NCBI RefSeq assembly: GCF_001906925.1
Contig: NZ_MRWQ01000005.1
Coordinates: 62,001 to 126,000 of the forward strand
Origin: Domibacillus mangrovi
Lineage (GTDB): Bacteria; Bacillota; Bacilli; Bacillales; Domibacillaceae
Length of the DNA stretch: 64,000 nt
Reading direction: 5' to 3'
Shown: in pieces, positions 15,250 through 24,710 of the stretch
Layout of the letters: every line of letters begins with the position of its first letter
How positions within the stretch are numbered: the stretch's first letter is position 1
Program-made: the position numbers and the translations under genes
The notes under the pieces: model-generated
Databases searched by the model: none
The model's input: only the letters and a program-made list of their open reading frames with translations
What the model was told of the DNA's origin: nothing

Positions 15250-15612
15250 ATGATACATATTTTTTGGACAATCTATTTAGGTATCTTGGCTGTTTCTTCC
15301 ATCGGATTTCTTGTTAAAGGCAGTTATAAAACCACGCCTGCCAAAATTGATTTTGTGGTTTCTATTATTACTTGGATTGGTTTATTTGGATACGTCACGG
15401 ATAATCAAATCCTCAATCCATTTATATGGAAATTTATATTTGTAGGTGCTTTGCTCTGGGATGTCATCTTTAGCTTCAACAGTAAATATTACAACGGTGA
15501 TAAAACACTCGATGACATGCCCCAACCTTTCAGAAATATTTTTATCGTTATTATCCTTATCGTGACAATTGGTCCTTTGTATTATGGATTATTTCATTAT
15601 GCATTTAAATGA
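15250..15612 (+). CDS. Small four-helix membrane protein
   Basis: This 120-residue protein has about four hydrophobic segments: IYLGILAVSSIGFLV, VVSIITWIGLFGYV, FIWKFIFVGALLWDVIF and IFIVIILIVTIGPLYYGL. There is a charged loop with DKTLDDMPQPFR. AAAAGGA lies 9 nt before ATG 15250. I do not recognise a family. It may be co-transcribed with the next small gene. Confidence 0.6.
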   Translation: MIHIFWTIYLGILAVSSIGFLVKGSYKTTPAKIDFVVSIITWIGLFGYVTDNQILNPFIWKFIFVGALLWDVIFSFNSKYYNGDKTLDDMPQPFRNIFIVIILIVTIGPLYYGLFHYAFK

Positions 15613-15705
15613 ACTAATATCTTTTTTAATCTAGTGAGCTTTGGCGCTTTTCCTCTTTTGGTCACTTTGTGCATTAATAATTTTTTAAACTTAAGGAGAG
15701 AAACT

Positions 15706-15954
15706 ATGAAAACAAAAAAGGTTTCATTGCCATACAATTGGACTCTTGTAATCCATAAATCGTATTCACTATATACAAGCCAGGATGATAAAAATAAATT
15801 TGCTGTTCTAGATCATGAGAATGAAGCTGTCGTGACTTTTTCTATTGAGAATGACACTTTCGAAACTCATAGTAATACCTTTGACTTCAAGCAAAAAATA
15901 AATATCAAAAAACAAGTGATAGAGATCATTCACGAACCCGAAGAATGGGATTGA
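15706..15954 (+). CDS. Small hypothetical protein
   Basis: This 82-residue protein begins MKTKKVSLPYNWTLVIHKSY and contains KNKFAVLDHENEAVVTFSIE. It looks like a beta-rich small domain, but I know no family. AAGGAGAG lies 5 nt before ATG 15706; a longer in-frame extension to 15634 overlaps that site and is unlikely. Confidence 0.6.
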   Translation: MKTKKVSLPYNWTLVIHKSYSLYTSQDDKNKFAVLDHENEAVVTFSIENDTFETHSNTFDFKQKINIKKQVIEIIHEPEEWD

Positions 15955-16020
15955 TCTTCTTTCATAGGAGATATCAACAATGTCTCGTTTGATTACTCAA
16001 CTGTTTTGGTCCACTGTTGA

Positions 16021-16215
16021 TTAAACTTTCGGTTTCTGTTTAGTCTCCAGACGATCCACCTTGCCACCCATCGTGATGATGACTGTTTCACCGTAATCCG
16101 GCAGCTCATGCGGGATCAACTGACCGTCCTTCACCACGTACATTGTTTTATTGCTCATCAAATTAATTTCAGCTGGCATTTTTTCACAGTTAATCTTCAT
16201 ACCACAGGACGCCAC
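16021..16215 (-). CDS. Small phage-type protein (XtrA/YqaO-like)
   Basis: The 59-64 residue product has the core HELPDYGETVIITMGGKVDR. It resembles small PBSX/skin-element proteins such as XtrA, which share a P-x-x-GET-x-V-x-x-GK-x-x-R pattern. The start is uncertain: GTG 16215 or ATG 16200, neither with a strong ribosome-binding site. The 5' end may be damaged. Function unknown. Confidence 0.45.
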   Translation of the reverse strand: MASCGMKINCEKMPAEINLMSNKTMYVVKDGQLIPHELPDYGETVIITMGGKVDRLETKQKPKV

Positions 16216-16291
16216 CAGTCTGTTAAAATAGAGTTGCGAGCAATATTTTAAAGGCCGGGGACTTTTCCTAGCTTTTTATATTTTTCTTCAT

Positions 16292-16330
16292 TTCGACAAA
16301 AAGTGTCATATTTCCAGAACTTTTGTCGAA
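16292..16330 (+). promoter_or_regulatory. Two Spo0A boxes upstream of the Spo0E-like gene
   Basis: TTCGACA (16292-16298) and TGTCGAA (16324-16330) are exact matches, in opposite orientation, to the Spo0A/0A-box consensus TGNCGAA. They lie 83-121 nt before the Spo0E-like start. Control of the gene by Spo0A is inferred. Confidence 0.55.
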
Positions 16331-16412
16331 TATATTGTCATTTACATTGAAATACCTTATGATTCTTCCTGTTGCATTTAAAAAATGATCTAATTTACAC
16401 AGGAGAAATGTC

Positions 16413-16595
16413 ATGTTATCCACTCAATCGAATTTGAATGACTTATCCATTCGAATTCAGAATATCCGTAAGTTGATGATAGCCACTGGTATTGAAAAGG
16501 GACTTGATAATTGTGAAACCCTTAAGTATAGCGAAGAACTGGACAAGTTGATTATCCAACTTCAATTGCAAAGTAGGCTTAAACTCTACTCATAA
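16413..16595 (+). CDS. Spo0E-like aspartyl-phosphatase
   Basis: This 60-residue protein has the two-helix Spo0E layout: IRIQNIRKLMIATGIEKG in helix one and LKYSEELDKLIIQLQ in helix two. Helix two holds the SxELDxLI signature used to dephosphorylate Spo0A-P. AGGAGA lies 7 nt before ATG 16413. Members of this family lower Spo0A-P and delay sporulation. The two Spo0A boxes upstream suggest feedback control. It lies inside the accessory region, so it can arrive or leave with the element. Confidence 0.82.
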   Translation: MLSTQSNLNDLSIRIQNIRKLMIATGIEKGLDNCETLKYSEELDKLIIQLQLQSRLKLYS

Positions 16596-16634
16596 GAAAT
16601 TTTTATTTCTTTTTCACAAATTTACCTTAATTGG

Positions 16635-16793
16635 TTAAACTGTTACTGTGTTAAGTTTTCTCATGAGTAAGAACCTTCCAAATATTTGTACCGAGGATTT
16701 TGCAGGAAGATTCTGCTCAAATGTACATTGAGGACAGATAACTTTCCCTTTTGCATCTGGATATTTGAATTCTGTGTATTTTACTTTTCGCAT
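16635..16793 (-). CDS. Small CxxC protein
   Basis: This 52-residue frame starts MRKVKYTEFKYPDAKGKV, followed by ICPQC and an unremarkable tail. AGGTGA lies 6 nt upstream of ATG 16793. There is only one CxxC knuckle, so if zinc is bound a second pair is missing; the gene may be truncated at its 3' end. A similar short phrase (LKYADGNVRCP) is found at about 12405-12460. Confidence 0.4.
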   Translation of the reverse strand: MRKVKYTEFKYPDAKGKVICPQCTFEQNLPAKSSVQIFGRFLLMRKLNTVTV

Positions 16794-16837
16794 CTTTTTC
16801 ACCTCGCAACTCTATTAAATCTGAACGTATTCAGCAA

Positions 16838-17763
<926 letters not shown>

Positions 17764-17811
17764 ACTTATATCTCCTTTTATCTTTTTAAAATTTGGATTA
17801 TTAACACTAAA

Positions 17812-17985
17812 TCAGTGAACTTTTTTAAGAGACAATCGTTTATATTCGATCGGGCTTACGTAGCCTAATGTCCCATGAACTCATAACTTGTTAAACCTAT
17901 TGACATAGTCACTGAATTAGAGTATAGGATGTTCTAAACTCTCAAACTTCATATGGCCGTTTTGATGATTTTAAATGTGGTGTCT
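17812..17985 (-). pseudogene. IS3-family transposase remnant (3' end)
   Basis: The minus strand reads FESLEHPIL, SDYVNRFNKL and VHGTLGYVSPIEYKRLSLKK. The last is the hallmark C-terminus of IS3-type OrfB integrases (HGTLGY-x-SP-x-EYK). Stops interrupt the frame, and neither the DDE core nor the terminal inverted repeats is seen. It ends at a TGA at 17812-17814. Confidence 0.75.
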
Positions 17986-17993
17986 AATGGCAT

Positions 17994-18026
17994 AAAAAAG
18001 CCCCCTGCAAGAGAGGTCTGATTTCC
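17994..18026 (-). terminator. Terminator-like hairpin after lipoprotein gene
   Basis: CCTCT-CTTGC-AGGGG followed by GCTTTTTTAT on the minus strand. Confidence 0.5.
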
Positions 18027-18028
18027 CG

Positions 18029-18571
18029 TTATGGCCTTAATTTTCTGATGATCACATGATCTGACAACTGTTTATCTGTTAAAATTTTAAACAGCTTTTC
18101 CGAGTCTGATTTATTCAACTGGACGTATAACGATTTACCCTCAGCGACAAGCTCAACATTTTTAGCGCCTGGACTTACCCATAGATAGTAAATAGTTGAT
18201 ACTGATTTCTCTTTGGCCTCATTATTTATAACCTCAAATCGATAATCAGATGGTCTAATCATGTTTACTTCTGCTGTCTCCCAATCCGCATTACCAAGGA
18301 TACCTTTCACTTCTTCATAAATATTAGAATCATTCAGCATCCTAAAAGGCTTGAACTCGCCAATGCCAGACTGGATATCAATAATAATATCTCCCGTAGA
18401 CTCGATTATAGCACTGCCTGTATGAACCTCATCATTTGAAGCTTCGTTTTTCACGGTATTCTCAACATCAGAATCCGACACACCGGTATCCGTATGTGGT
18501 TTGTCATCACAACCTACTGCGAGAAGAAGGAACACTGCCACGCTACCGATATGTGTTTTGGATGTTTTCAT
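18029..18571 (-). CDS. Putative lipoprotein of unknown function
   Basis: This 180-residue protein starts MKTSKTHIGSVAVFLLLAVG then C, a lipoprotein signal with lipobox A-V-G-C at about residue 21. An acidic Asp/Glu/Asn linker follows, then a globular part with GIGEFKPFRMLNDSNIYEEV and WVSPGAKNVELVAEGKSLYV. It should be anchored to the outer face of the membrane. I do not recognise the domain. It lies next to the decayed right-hand element copy. Confidence 0.65.
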   Translation of the reverse strand: MKTSKTHIGSVAVFLLLAVGCDDKPHTDTGVSDSDVENTVKNEASNDEVHTGSAIIESTGDIIIDIQSGIGEFKPFRMLNDSNIYEEVKGILGNADWETAEVNMIRPSDYRFEVINNEAKEKSVSTIYYLWVSPGAKNVELVAEGKSLYVQLNKSDSEKLFKILTDKQLSDHVIIRKLRP

Positions 18572-18675
18572 CCTCGTACCCCTTTACAGTTTATTGATCA
18601 AATTGGAAGACCATGTAGCTACTTTGCTAGCTGAAACCCCTAACTTCTTTATTATAACAACTGATACGGCTCTTT

Positions 18676-18924
18676 TTAATGGTCTCTTTTTAGCAGTTCT
18701 TCTTTTAACTTTCTTGTCTGCTCTTTGATAGCTGTTGTTTTGTCTTACTAATACTCAAAGACTAACTCATTATCTTTTGATTTCACTTCAACTAGATCCC
18801 CTGTTTTTGCTGAGTATCCTAATTTTTCAAATGGAATAACTTCTTCCACTGACTCATTTACACGCCACAATAACTTTACTAGGCCTTGTTCAATAGAATC
18901 AATAGTATAGAGTCCTGCTCTCAT
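18676..18924 (-). pseudogene. DUF3006 gene with two consecutive stop codons
   Basis: It is collinear, codon for codon (82 codons plus stop), with the intact DUF3006 gene at 999-1247: MRAGLYTIDSIEQGLVKLLW matches at the start and IKEQTRKLKEELLKRDH at the end. TAG TAA at codons 59-60 interrupt it. A 58-residue product could still be made. Its ATG overlaps the stop of the upstream lamin-tail fragment (TAATG), the same coupled arrangement as in the left-hand copy. Confidence 0.8.
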
Positions 18925-19155
18925 TAATCCATCCCACTCGCTATTTCTCCAGCATTGTCATATAGATGTGCTGGATCACCGCTGTTGGCCCATATATTCG
19001 CCGTTGTCCATTTTATATAAGTTGGCAGCTGTTCTTTTGCATTAGGACCTGAAGTCACGTAAACGGTCTTTCCTGCCCCCAAGATATAGCCGTCAGGAAA
19101 TGTATACGTCTTGTTTCCTTGAACACTGACAAGCGTCCAAAACCTTAATAGGTCT
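18924..19155 (-). pseudogene. Lamin-tail-domain (LTD) fragment, remnant of a secreted hydrolase gene
   Basis: The frame reads FWTLVSVQGNKTYTFPDGYI and then AGKTVYVTSGPNAKEQLPTY, with IWANSGDPAHLYDNAGE: the second half of a bacterial lamin-tail domain. Because the DUF3006 frame is coupled to its stop, I infer it was the 3' end of a metallo-beta-lactamase-fold gene like 1244-2782, but with LTD in place of Excalibur. Everything upstream of about 19155 is gone. Confidence 0.7.
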
Positions 19156-19189
19156 AGATGTTCTTGCTTATGGTATTTATGAATTTCGG

Positions 19190-19700
19190 AATAAAAGACA
19201 AGGACGAAACAAGGTTTCAAAACCTGGATTGGTTGTCGCGGCAGGGATCTTTCTCCTTCTTATTCCACCTTCTTTTTCTGATTCTAAAAATGTAAATGAA
19301 GTCTCCCAAGAACAGCAGAAAAAGCAAGAAGAGTTAGACGAAAAAGAGAAAGCTCTTAAAGAACGTGAAAAAGATTTAGCCGCTAAAGAAACGGAATTAG
19401 AAGAACAGGAAGATGCTATGGCGGCAACACCGGTATCTATAGAAGTTTTTACCCTTCCTGACGGTTTAATTGCCGCTACGGTTAATAGTGTAGTAGATGG
19501 TGATACAATTAAAGTTACTATAGACGGCAAAAAAGAAACAGTCCGACTGATTCTTATTGATACGCCGGAAACAAAACATCCGCAGATATCAGAATTGCAC
19601 TGAGTTGAGAATAGTTTATCCAGCTGGCGTCGCTTCCGATCACCCTGCTTACGAATCGAAGCATGACCGTGATAAAGATAATTGGGCTTGCGAGTCGTAA
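19190..19700 (+). pseudogene. Thermonuclease-Excalibur gene with internal deletion
   Basis: It encodes a membrane segment (LVVAAGIFLLLIPP), a coiled-coil stretch (KALKEREKDLAAKETELEEQ) and the first part of an SNase domain (VVDGDTIKVTIDGKKE, LILIDTPETKHPQ). Compared with 3700-4605, about 420 nt are missing at CCGCAGA/TATCAGAA. The deletion shifts frame and stops the protein at 19601-19603; the Excalibur coding sequence (NCTELRIVYPAGVA onward) continues in another frame to 19700. The 5' end has only a TTG at 19229. The coiled-coil linker differs from the Thr/Glu linker of the left copy, so this was a related gene, not an exact duplicate. Confidence 0.85.
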
Positions 19701-19923
19701 TTCACCAGTTTAACAATCCTCACCCAACCTGTCCCTTTATGAGGCAGATTTTTTCTTTTACAATCAATAGAAACGTATGTTTCAAAGATCATTTAAGTAC
19801 ATTTCACTCCTTCCTGTCTTTAATGAACATTAACACGAGAGTGACTTTGTACTTTGAGCCGTCTTGAAGAAGTACTTTTTTAGCATTACGCTCAAGTAAA
19901 GAAGATTTGAAAGGAGAATGATC

Positions 19924-21067
19924 ATGGCTGCATTCAGAAAACGCGGGAATAAGTGGGAGTATCGTGCCTCGTATAAAGATCCCTTTACACAAGAATATAA
20001 AGTAAAGTCCAAAGGCGGGTTTTCCACCAAAAAAGAGGCACAAATGGCTGCTGCAGATGTGGAAAAACAAATCGCTGAAGGTCTTGAAACAAACGAGGGA
20101 AGTATTAGCCTTTCCTTTTATTTAAATAATTGGCTAGTTGAATATAAAAAAGAAACGGTCCGGAAAAATACGTATGAGCTGCATGAACGGAACGTGAGGA
20201 ATCATATTCTCCCCTACTTCAAAAATATTAGCCTTGTTGACGTGAAGCCGATCATGTACCAAAAGTTTTTGAATCATCTCACTAACCAAGATTACAGCAA
20301 GCGTACGGTTGATTATCCATGGGACTATGTACAACGCCATGGAAAAAGCCCTCGTTCTAGGCAAATTGAAAAAGAATCCTTGCCGCGGTGCAACGATCTC
20401 CAATCGTAATGCCAAAGAGGATACCCGTTTAAAGTATATACTTTCAGAGGATGTTCCTTCTTTCTTACAAACTGCCTTTAAGTACAATTACATATACTAT
20501 ATTTTCTTCAAGGTTTTAATTGAAAGTGGTATGCGTAAAGGTGAGGCTGCTGCACTCCAATGGACAGACATCGATTTAAAAGAAAGCCGGATCAGCATCA
20601 CAAAGTCGCTTGATTTCCAGGCTGATTCAGAAGAAGGTTTATTCGGAGATACGAAAACTTATAATTCAAAGCGTGAAATTGTGATGAGCCAGTCCATTAT
20701 GAATGAGCTTCGGGATCATAAGAAATGGCAGAACAACAATAAACTGACGTTAAACGATATTTATAAGCATGATTTAAACTTAGTATTTTGCCGTATCGAT
20801 GGAAATTACTTACCGAAGTCTACTTTATTCAACGCTTTTAAACGCATATTGAAACAAGCCGAACTTCAACAATTGCCCATTCATTCATTACGTCATACAC
20901 ATGCCGTGATGCTTCTTGAATCTGGCGCAAGTATGAAATTCATCCAAGACCGACTTGGTCATGGCAGCATGGCCATTACAGCAGATGTGTATTCGCATGT
21001 CAGCGACCGTCTTAGCAAAGAAACCATTGAAGAATATGAAAAGTATGTTTCACTGTTCTTAAAATAA
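19924..21067 (+). pseudogene. Tyrosine-recombinase integrase with 2-nt frameshift
   Basis: The sequence is almost identical to the integrase at 4829-5974. About eight residues differ, for example Thr to Asn in LETNEG and Ser to Ala in ESGASM. Near 20311 it reads GTTGATTATCC where the intact copy reads GTTGAAATTATCC. Loss of two bases throws the N-terminal 130 residues out of frame with the catalytic half, which is complete with Arg, HxxR and Tyr. AAAGGAG precedes ATG 19924. It lies directly next to the glnA 3' end. Confidence 0.93.
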
Positions 21068-21230
21068 TTTTGGTCAAAACCGTATTTCTACTAAAAATAT
21101 TGTATTTGACCAAAATAAGAAAAACCCCTTAAAGCCAGTTGGCTCAAGGGGTTCAACTGATTAGAATGTTGTCAGGTATTGTTCACGTTCCCAAGGGTGT
21201 ACTTGAGTTCTAAACATATCCCATTCAATT
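21068..21230 (-). repeat. Attachment-site copy 3: resident glnA 3' end with flanking repeats
   Basis: TTTTGGTCAAA (21068-21078) and TTTGACCAAA (21105-21114) precede the glnA terminator and the last codons of glnA. The segment from about 21105 to the Arg codon near 21209 corresponds base for base, with scattered substitutions, to 6023-6130. This is the occupied integration site next to the functional gene. Confidence 0.8.
21119..21155 (-). terminator. glnA intrinsic terminator
   Basis: AACCCCTT..GCCA/TGGC..AAGGGGTT, followed by a T-run on the minus strand. Copies of this hairpin are present in both other attachment-site copies. Confidence 0.85.
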
Positions 21231-22495
21231 TCTTTCGCTTCAATGAAATGCTCAAGGATGTGTTCGCCAAGTGCATCTTTAATTGTGCTGCTCTTTTTCA
21301 GTGCTTCAAGCGCTGCATCTAGTGTTGCTGGAAGGTCACGTACGCCTTCTGCTTCACGTTCTTCTTTGTCCATTGCATAGATGTTGCGGTCTACTGCTGG
21401 CGGCGGAGTCAATTGGTTTTTGATTCCATCAAGGCCGGCTTTTAATAGAACAGCCATAGCAAGGTATGGATTCGCTGCCGGGTCCACGCTGCGTACTTCT
21501 ACGCGTGTGCTCATTCCGCGTGAAGCCGGGATACGGATTAATGGGCTGCGGTTTTGGCCGGACCATGCGACGTAACAAGGTGCTTCGTAACCAGGTACAA
21601 GACGCTTGTATGAGTTAACCGTCGGATTTGTAATCGCTGTAAATGCTTCTGCATGTTTAATAGTACCTGCGATGAATTGGTACGCTGTTTCACTCATTTG
21701 AAGCTCGCCGTCTTCTTGGAAGAATGCATTTTTCCCCTCTTTAAATAAAGACATGTTGCAGTGCATACCAGAACCGTTTACGCCGAACAATGGTTTTGGC
21801 ATAAACGTTGCGTGCAAACCATGTTTACGGGCAATCGTTTTAACAACCAATTTAAACGTTTGAATCTCATCACACGCCGTCACAACATCGGCATATTTAA
21901 AGTCAATTTCGTGCTGGCCTGGTGCTACTTCATGGTGAGATGCTTCGATTTCAAAGCCCATCTCTTCAAGCTCAAGCACGATGTCACGGCGGCAGTTTTC
22001 ACCAAGATCGGTCGGCGCAAGGTCAAAGTAACCACCGTTATCATTTAGCTCAAGTGTTGGGTTACCATTTTGATCTAATTTGAAGAGGAAGAATTCAGGT
22101 TCAGGTCCAAGGTTGAAATCTGTGAAACCAAGCTCTTCCATTTCTTTTAGCACACGCTTCAAGTTTGTACGCGGGTCCCCTGCAAATGGTGTGCCATCCG
22201 GCATATAAATATCACAGATAAGACGCGCCACTTTTCCTTTTTCAGCTGTCCAAGGGAATACAACCCATGTGTCAAGATCCGGATAAAGGTTCATGTCTGA
22301 TTCTTCAATGCGGACAAAACCTTCAATGGAAGATCCGTCAAACATCATTTTATTGTCGAGTGCTTTATCAAGTTGGCTCACTGGAATTTCAACGTTTTTA
22401 ATTGTACCTAGAATATCCGTAAATTGAAGACGGATAAATTTCACGTTTTCTTCTCCAGCTAATCGTTTAATATCTTCGCGAGTATACTTGCTCAT
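21161..22495 (-). CDS. glnA: Glutamine synthetase type I
   Basis: GlnA makes glutamine from glutamate, ammonia and ATP. The 444-residue product has the same length as B. subtilis GlnA and shows [70 protein letters not shown] and the C-terminus [15 protein letters not shown] 22495 is chosen because GGAGGAG lies 9 nt upstream; the ATG at 22501 is too close to it. It forms an operon with glnR (about 50 nt apart), and in Bacillus the enzyme also signals nitrogen status to GlnR and TnrA. Its 3' end is the insertion point of the neighbouring elements; the reading frame is intact. Confidence 0.98.
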   Translation of the reverse strand: MSKYTREDIKRLAGEENVKFIRLQFTDILGTIKNVEIPVSQLDKALDNKMMFDGSSIEGFVRIEESDMNLYPDLDTWVVFPWTAEKGKVARLICDIYMPDGTPFAGDPRTNLKRVLKEMEELGFTDFNLGPEPEFFLFKLDQNGNPTLELNDNGGYFDLAPTDLGENCRRDIVLELEEMGFEIEASHHEVAPGQHEIDFKYADVVTACDEIQTFKLVVKTIARKHGLHATFMPKPLFGVNGSGMHCNMSLFKEGKNAFFQEDGELQMSETAYQFIAGTIKHAEAFTAITNPTVNSYKRLVPGYEAPCYVAWSGQNRSPLIRIPASRGMSTRVEVRSVDPAANPYLAMAVLLKAGLDGIKNQLTPPPAVDRNIYAMDKEEREAEGVRDLPATLDAALEALKKSSTIKDALGEHILEHFIEAKEIEWDMFRTQVHPWEREQYLTTF

Positions 22496-22544
22496 GTTCA
22501 TTCACTCCTCCTCAAAAATGTAAAACCTTATTTATAGCAAAAGA

Positions 22545-22940
22545 TTAGTGGAAAAACCGTCTTTCCACTTCCGAAGAGCGATTGAAACGTCCAGCATTGA
22601 TTAATTCCTTCCGGAGCAGCTTCCGCAGTTCTTCGTCAGTGAACTCTTTCTTTGGCTTTGCGCTACTTTCTTTTGTTTCCAATTTTTCTGCCTGTGAGTC
22701 ATCTTTTAGTAAAATTTTTTTAATACCGGCCATATTAATGCCTTGGTCAAGTAAGTCTTTTACTTCGAGCAGACGATCAATATCGTTCAATGAATAAAGT
22801 CGCCGGTTTCCTTCAGAACGATCCGGGGTAATTAAATGATGCTGCTCATAATAGCGAATTTGCCTTGCGGATAAATCAGTGAGTTTCATAACGGTGCCCA
22901 TTGGAAAAAGTGGCATTGTCCGGCGAATATGGCTGCTCAT
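22545..22940 (-). CDS. glnR: Nitrogen-control transcriptional repressor GlnR
   Basis: This 131-residue MerR-family protein has a winged-helix N-terminus (MPLFPMGTVMKLTDLSARQI, RYYEQHHLITPDRSEGNRRL), a dimerisation helix, and the C-terminal segment LINAGRFNRSSEVERRFFH. In Bacillus that segment binds feedback-inhibited glutamine synthetase. GlnR represses its own operon and other nitrogen genes when nitrogen is plentiful. It is first in the glnRA operon and carries a two-box operator upstream (22982-23021). Confidence 0.97.
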   Translation of the reverse strand: MSSHIRRTMPLFPMGTVMKLTDLSARQIRYYEQHHLITPDRSEGNRRLYSLNDIDRLLEVKDLLDQGINMAGIKKILLKDDSQAEKLETKESSAKPKKEFTDEELRKLLRKELINAGRFNRSSEVERRFFH

Positions 22941-22963
22941 GTTTTCCCCTCCTCTTTATCTGA

Positions 22964-23021
22964 TGCTTTTACTTTAAACGATGTTACTTATTCTGTCAAG
23001 TTAATGTTAGTTTTTATTACA
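22964..23021 (-). promoter_or_regulatory. glnRA promoter with two GlnR/TnrA boxes
   Basis: On the minus strand TGTAATAAAAACTAACA (23005-23021) fits TGTNAN7TNACA exactly. TGACAGAATAAGTAACA (22982-22998) has one mismatch and overlaps the -35 TTGACA. A -10-like TAAAGT follows at 17-nt spacing. The pair, including the TGACA variant, mirrors the two operators of B. subtilis glnRA. Confidence 0.8.
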
Positions 23022-23059
23022 TAAAAAAATTCCCCCCTAAAAAAGGAGAAATTTTTTCT

Positions 23060-24331
23060 TTATACATGACTTTTTTCAATTAAATGATCGATCGCACTTA
23101 TCACGGCAATTTTCACATGTGCATATGTGAGGCCCCCCTGCACATAGGCGGCATACGGCGGACGCAGTGGACCATCTGCAGTGAGTTCAATGCTTGCTCC
23201 TTGTATAAAGGTGCCTGCTGCCATAATGACATCATCCTCATAGCCTGGCATATACGCTGGGTATGGCGTAACGTGTGAATTAACTGGTGAGGCAAATTGA
23301 ATTGCCTGACAAAAGGCGATCATTTTGTCCCGGTCATCAAACTGAACAGCTTGAATAAGATCAGTACGCTTTTCTTTCCATGATGGCATTGTTTTCATAC
23401 CGAATAGCTCCAACAGCGCTGAGGTGAAAATCGCCCCTTTTAAACTTTCAGCGACGACGTGCGGTGCGAGGAAGAATCCTTGATACATTTCTTGAAGACT
23501 GTAAAGACTCGCCCCTGCTTCTGCACCAATTCCCGGTGATGTCATACGATAAGAGCAGCTTTCCACATATTCTTTTTTCCCAGCGATGTAGCCTCCTATT
23601 TTGGCAAGACCACCTCCCGGGTTTTTAATTAATGATCCGGCAATCAGATCCACTCCTACGTGAAGCGGTTCTGTTTTTTCAACAAATTCACCGTAACAGT
23701 TATCGACAAAGACGACCGCATCTTGTTTAATTTCTTTTACGAAGCGGCACATTTCACCAATTTCTTCTATAGTAAAAGAAGGTCTGACCGCGTAGCCTTT
23801 GGAACGCTGAATGGCAATCATTTTTGTTTTGTCTGTAATGCTCGCACTAATTTTTTCAAAATCAGGCCGTCCGTTTTCATTGAGATCAACGTGCTTGTAT
23901 GTAATACCGAATTCTCGCAATGATCCGTTTGAAGGTTCTCTTATGCCAATAATATCATCGAGCGTATCGTACGGTTTTCCGGTAATATAGAGCAGCTCGT
24001 CCCCCGGGCGTAAAATGCCAAACAAGGAAATTGTAATGGCATGTGTACCGGAAATGATTTGTGGACGCACGAGCGCACTTTCACCGCCAAATACATCTGC
24101 ATATACACGTTCAAGCGTTTCACGGCCTGAATCGTCATACCCGTATCCAGTAGACGGCGTAAAATGAAAATCGCTCACCTGGTTTTTTTGAAAGCTTTGC
24201 AAAACGCGAAATTGATTATATTCCGCCGTCTGTTCCACTTGTTCATGAACAGCCGCTATTTTCCGCTCTGCTTCCTCTGATTTTTCACGAATAAGAGGCC
24301 CATTTTTCAGTAAATCAAATATACTAGTCAT
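23060..24331 (-). CDS. ynbB: Methionine gamma-lyase family PLP protein (YnbB)
   Basis: This 423-residue member of the Cys/Met-metabolism PLP group has the HFTPSTGYGYDDSGRETLE and VRPQIISGTHAI stretches typical of YnbB, and the PLP-lysine segment DLIAGSLIKNPGGGLAKIGG. It was once annotated as aluminium-resistance protein; the true substrate is not settled. AGAAGGAT precedes ATG 24331. It sits upstream of glnR on the same strand, as in B. subtilis. The operator and promoter between the two suggest separate control of glnRA. Confidence 0.88.
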   Translation of the reverse strand: MTSIFDLLKNGPLIREKSEEAERKIAAVHEQVEQTAEYNQFRVLQSFQKNQVSDFHFTPSTGYGYDDSGRETLERVYADVFGGESALVRPQIISGTHAITISLFGILRPGDELLYITGKPYDTLDDIIGIREPSNGSLREFGITYKHVDLNENGRPDFEKISASITDKTKMIAIQRSKGYAVRPSFTIEEIGEMCRFVKEIKQDAVVFVDNCYGEFVEKTEPLHVGVDLIAGSLIKNPGGGLAKIGGYIAGKKEYVESCSYRMTSPGIGAEAGASLYSLQEMYQGFFLAPHVVAESLKGAIFTSALLELFGMKTMPSWKEKRTDLIQAVQFDDRDKMIAFCQAIQFASPVNSHVTPYPAYMPGYEDDVIMAAGTFIQGASIELTADGPLRPPYAAYVQGGLTYAHVKIAVISAIDHLIEKSHV

Positions 24332-24431
24332 CGTTATAATCCTTCTTTCTTGTTCACTTTTTCCATCATAGCAAAATCACTGTTTTCTTAAAAGATAAAG
24401 TAGTCGTTTATTAAGGCATGCATTATAATAA

Positions 24432-24536
24432 AGCCAATGGGATATTTTTACGATTGTTGGAACGTTTGCCTTTGCAGTTTCAGGCGCCATCGTTGCGATG
24501 AAAGAAGATTACGACATATTTGGCATATATGTATAA
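24432..24536 (+). pseudogene. N-terminal remnant of a TRIC-type (UPF0126) channel gene
   Basis: The frame reads WDIFTIVGTFAFAVSGAIVA, then MKEDYDIFGIYV and a stop. It matches the first helix and glycine/serine turn of the trimeric intracellular cation channel family (FAxSGAxxAM-x-x-D-x-D-x-x-G). It has no start codon and the remaining membrane repeats are missing. A hairpin with a T-run (24552-24600) follows. The rest of the 24332-24691 gap shows nothing else. Confidence 0.6.
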
Positions 24537-24551
24537 TGAAGCTATAAACTT

Positions 24552-24600
24552 GAGCATCCACCAGGATTTCCCGGCAGATGCTTTTTATTTTTCAGATGTG
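24552..24600 (+). terminator. Terminator-like hairpin
   Basis: AGCATC/GATGCT around a GC-rich loop, followed by TTTTATTTTT. Confidence 0.5.
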
Positions 24601-24677
24601 TAGAAAATGAGTGTGTTCGGGCAAAATATTGTTTCCCACGAGCAAATCTTCTATCACGATTAGAAACGCACGTGCAA

Positions 24678-24710
24678 AAACAGAGCCCGGATCACACGGG
24701 CTCTGTTTTC
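24678..24710 (-). terminator. Terminator overlapping the end of the TetR gene
   Basis: CAGAGCCCG/CGGGCTCTG with TTTTTG after it on the minus strand. The stem includes the last codons (T-E-P-V-stop) of the TetR gene. Confidence 0.75.

Noticed and set aside
14936-16650. Short shared phrase GGTTAAACTGTTAC at about 14935 and 16634
   Set aside because: Only about 14 bases are shared and the surroundings differ; not enough to call a repeat family.
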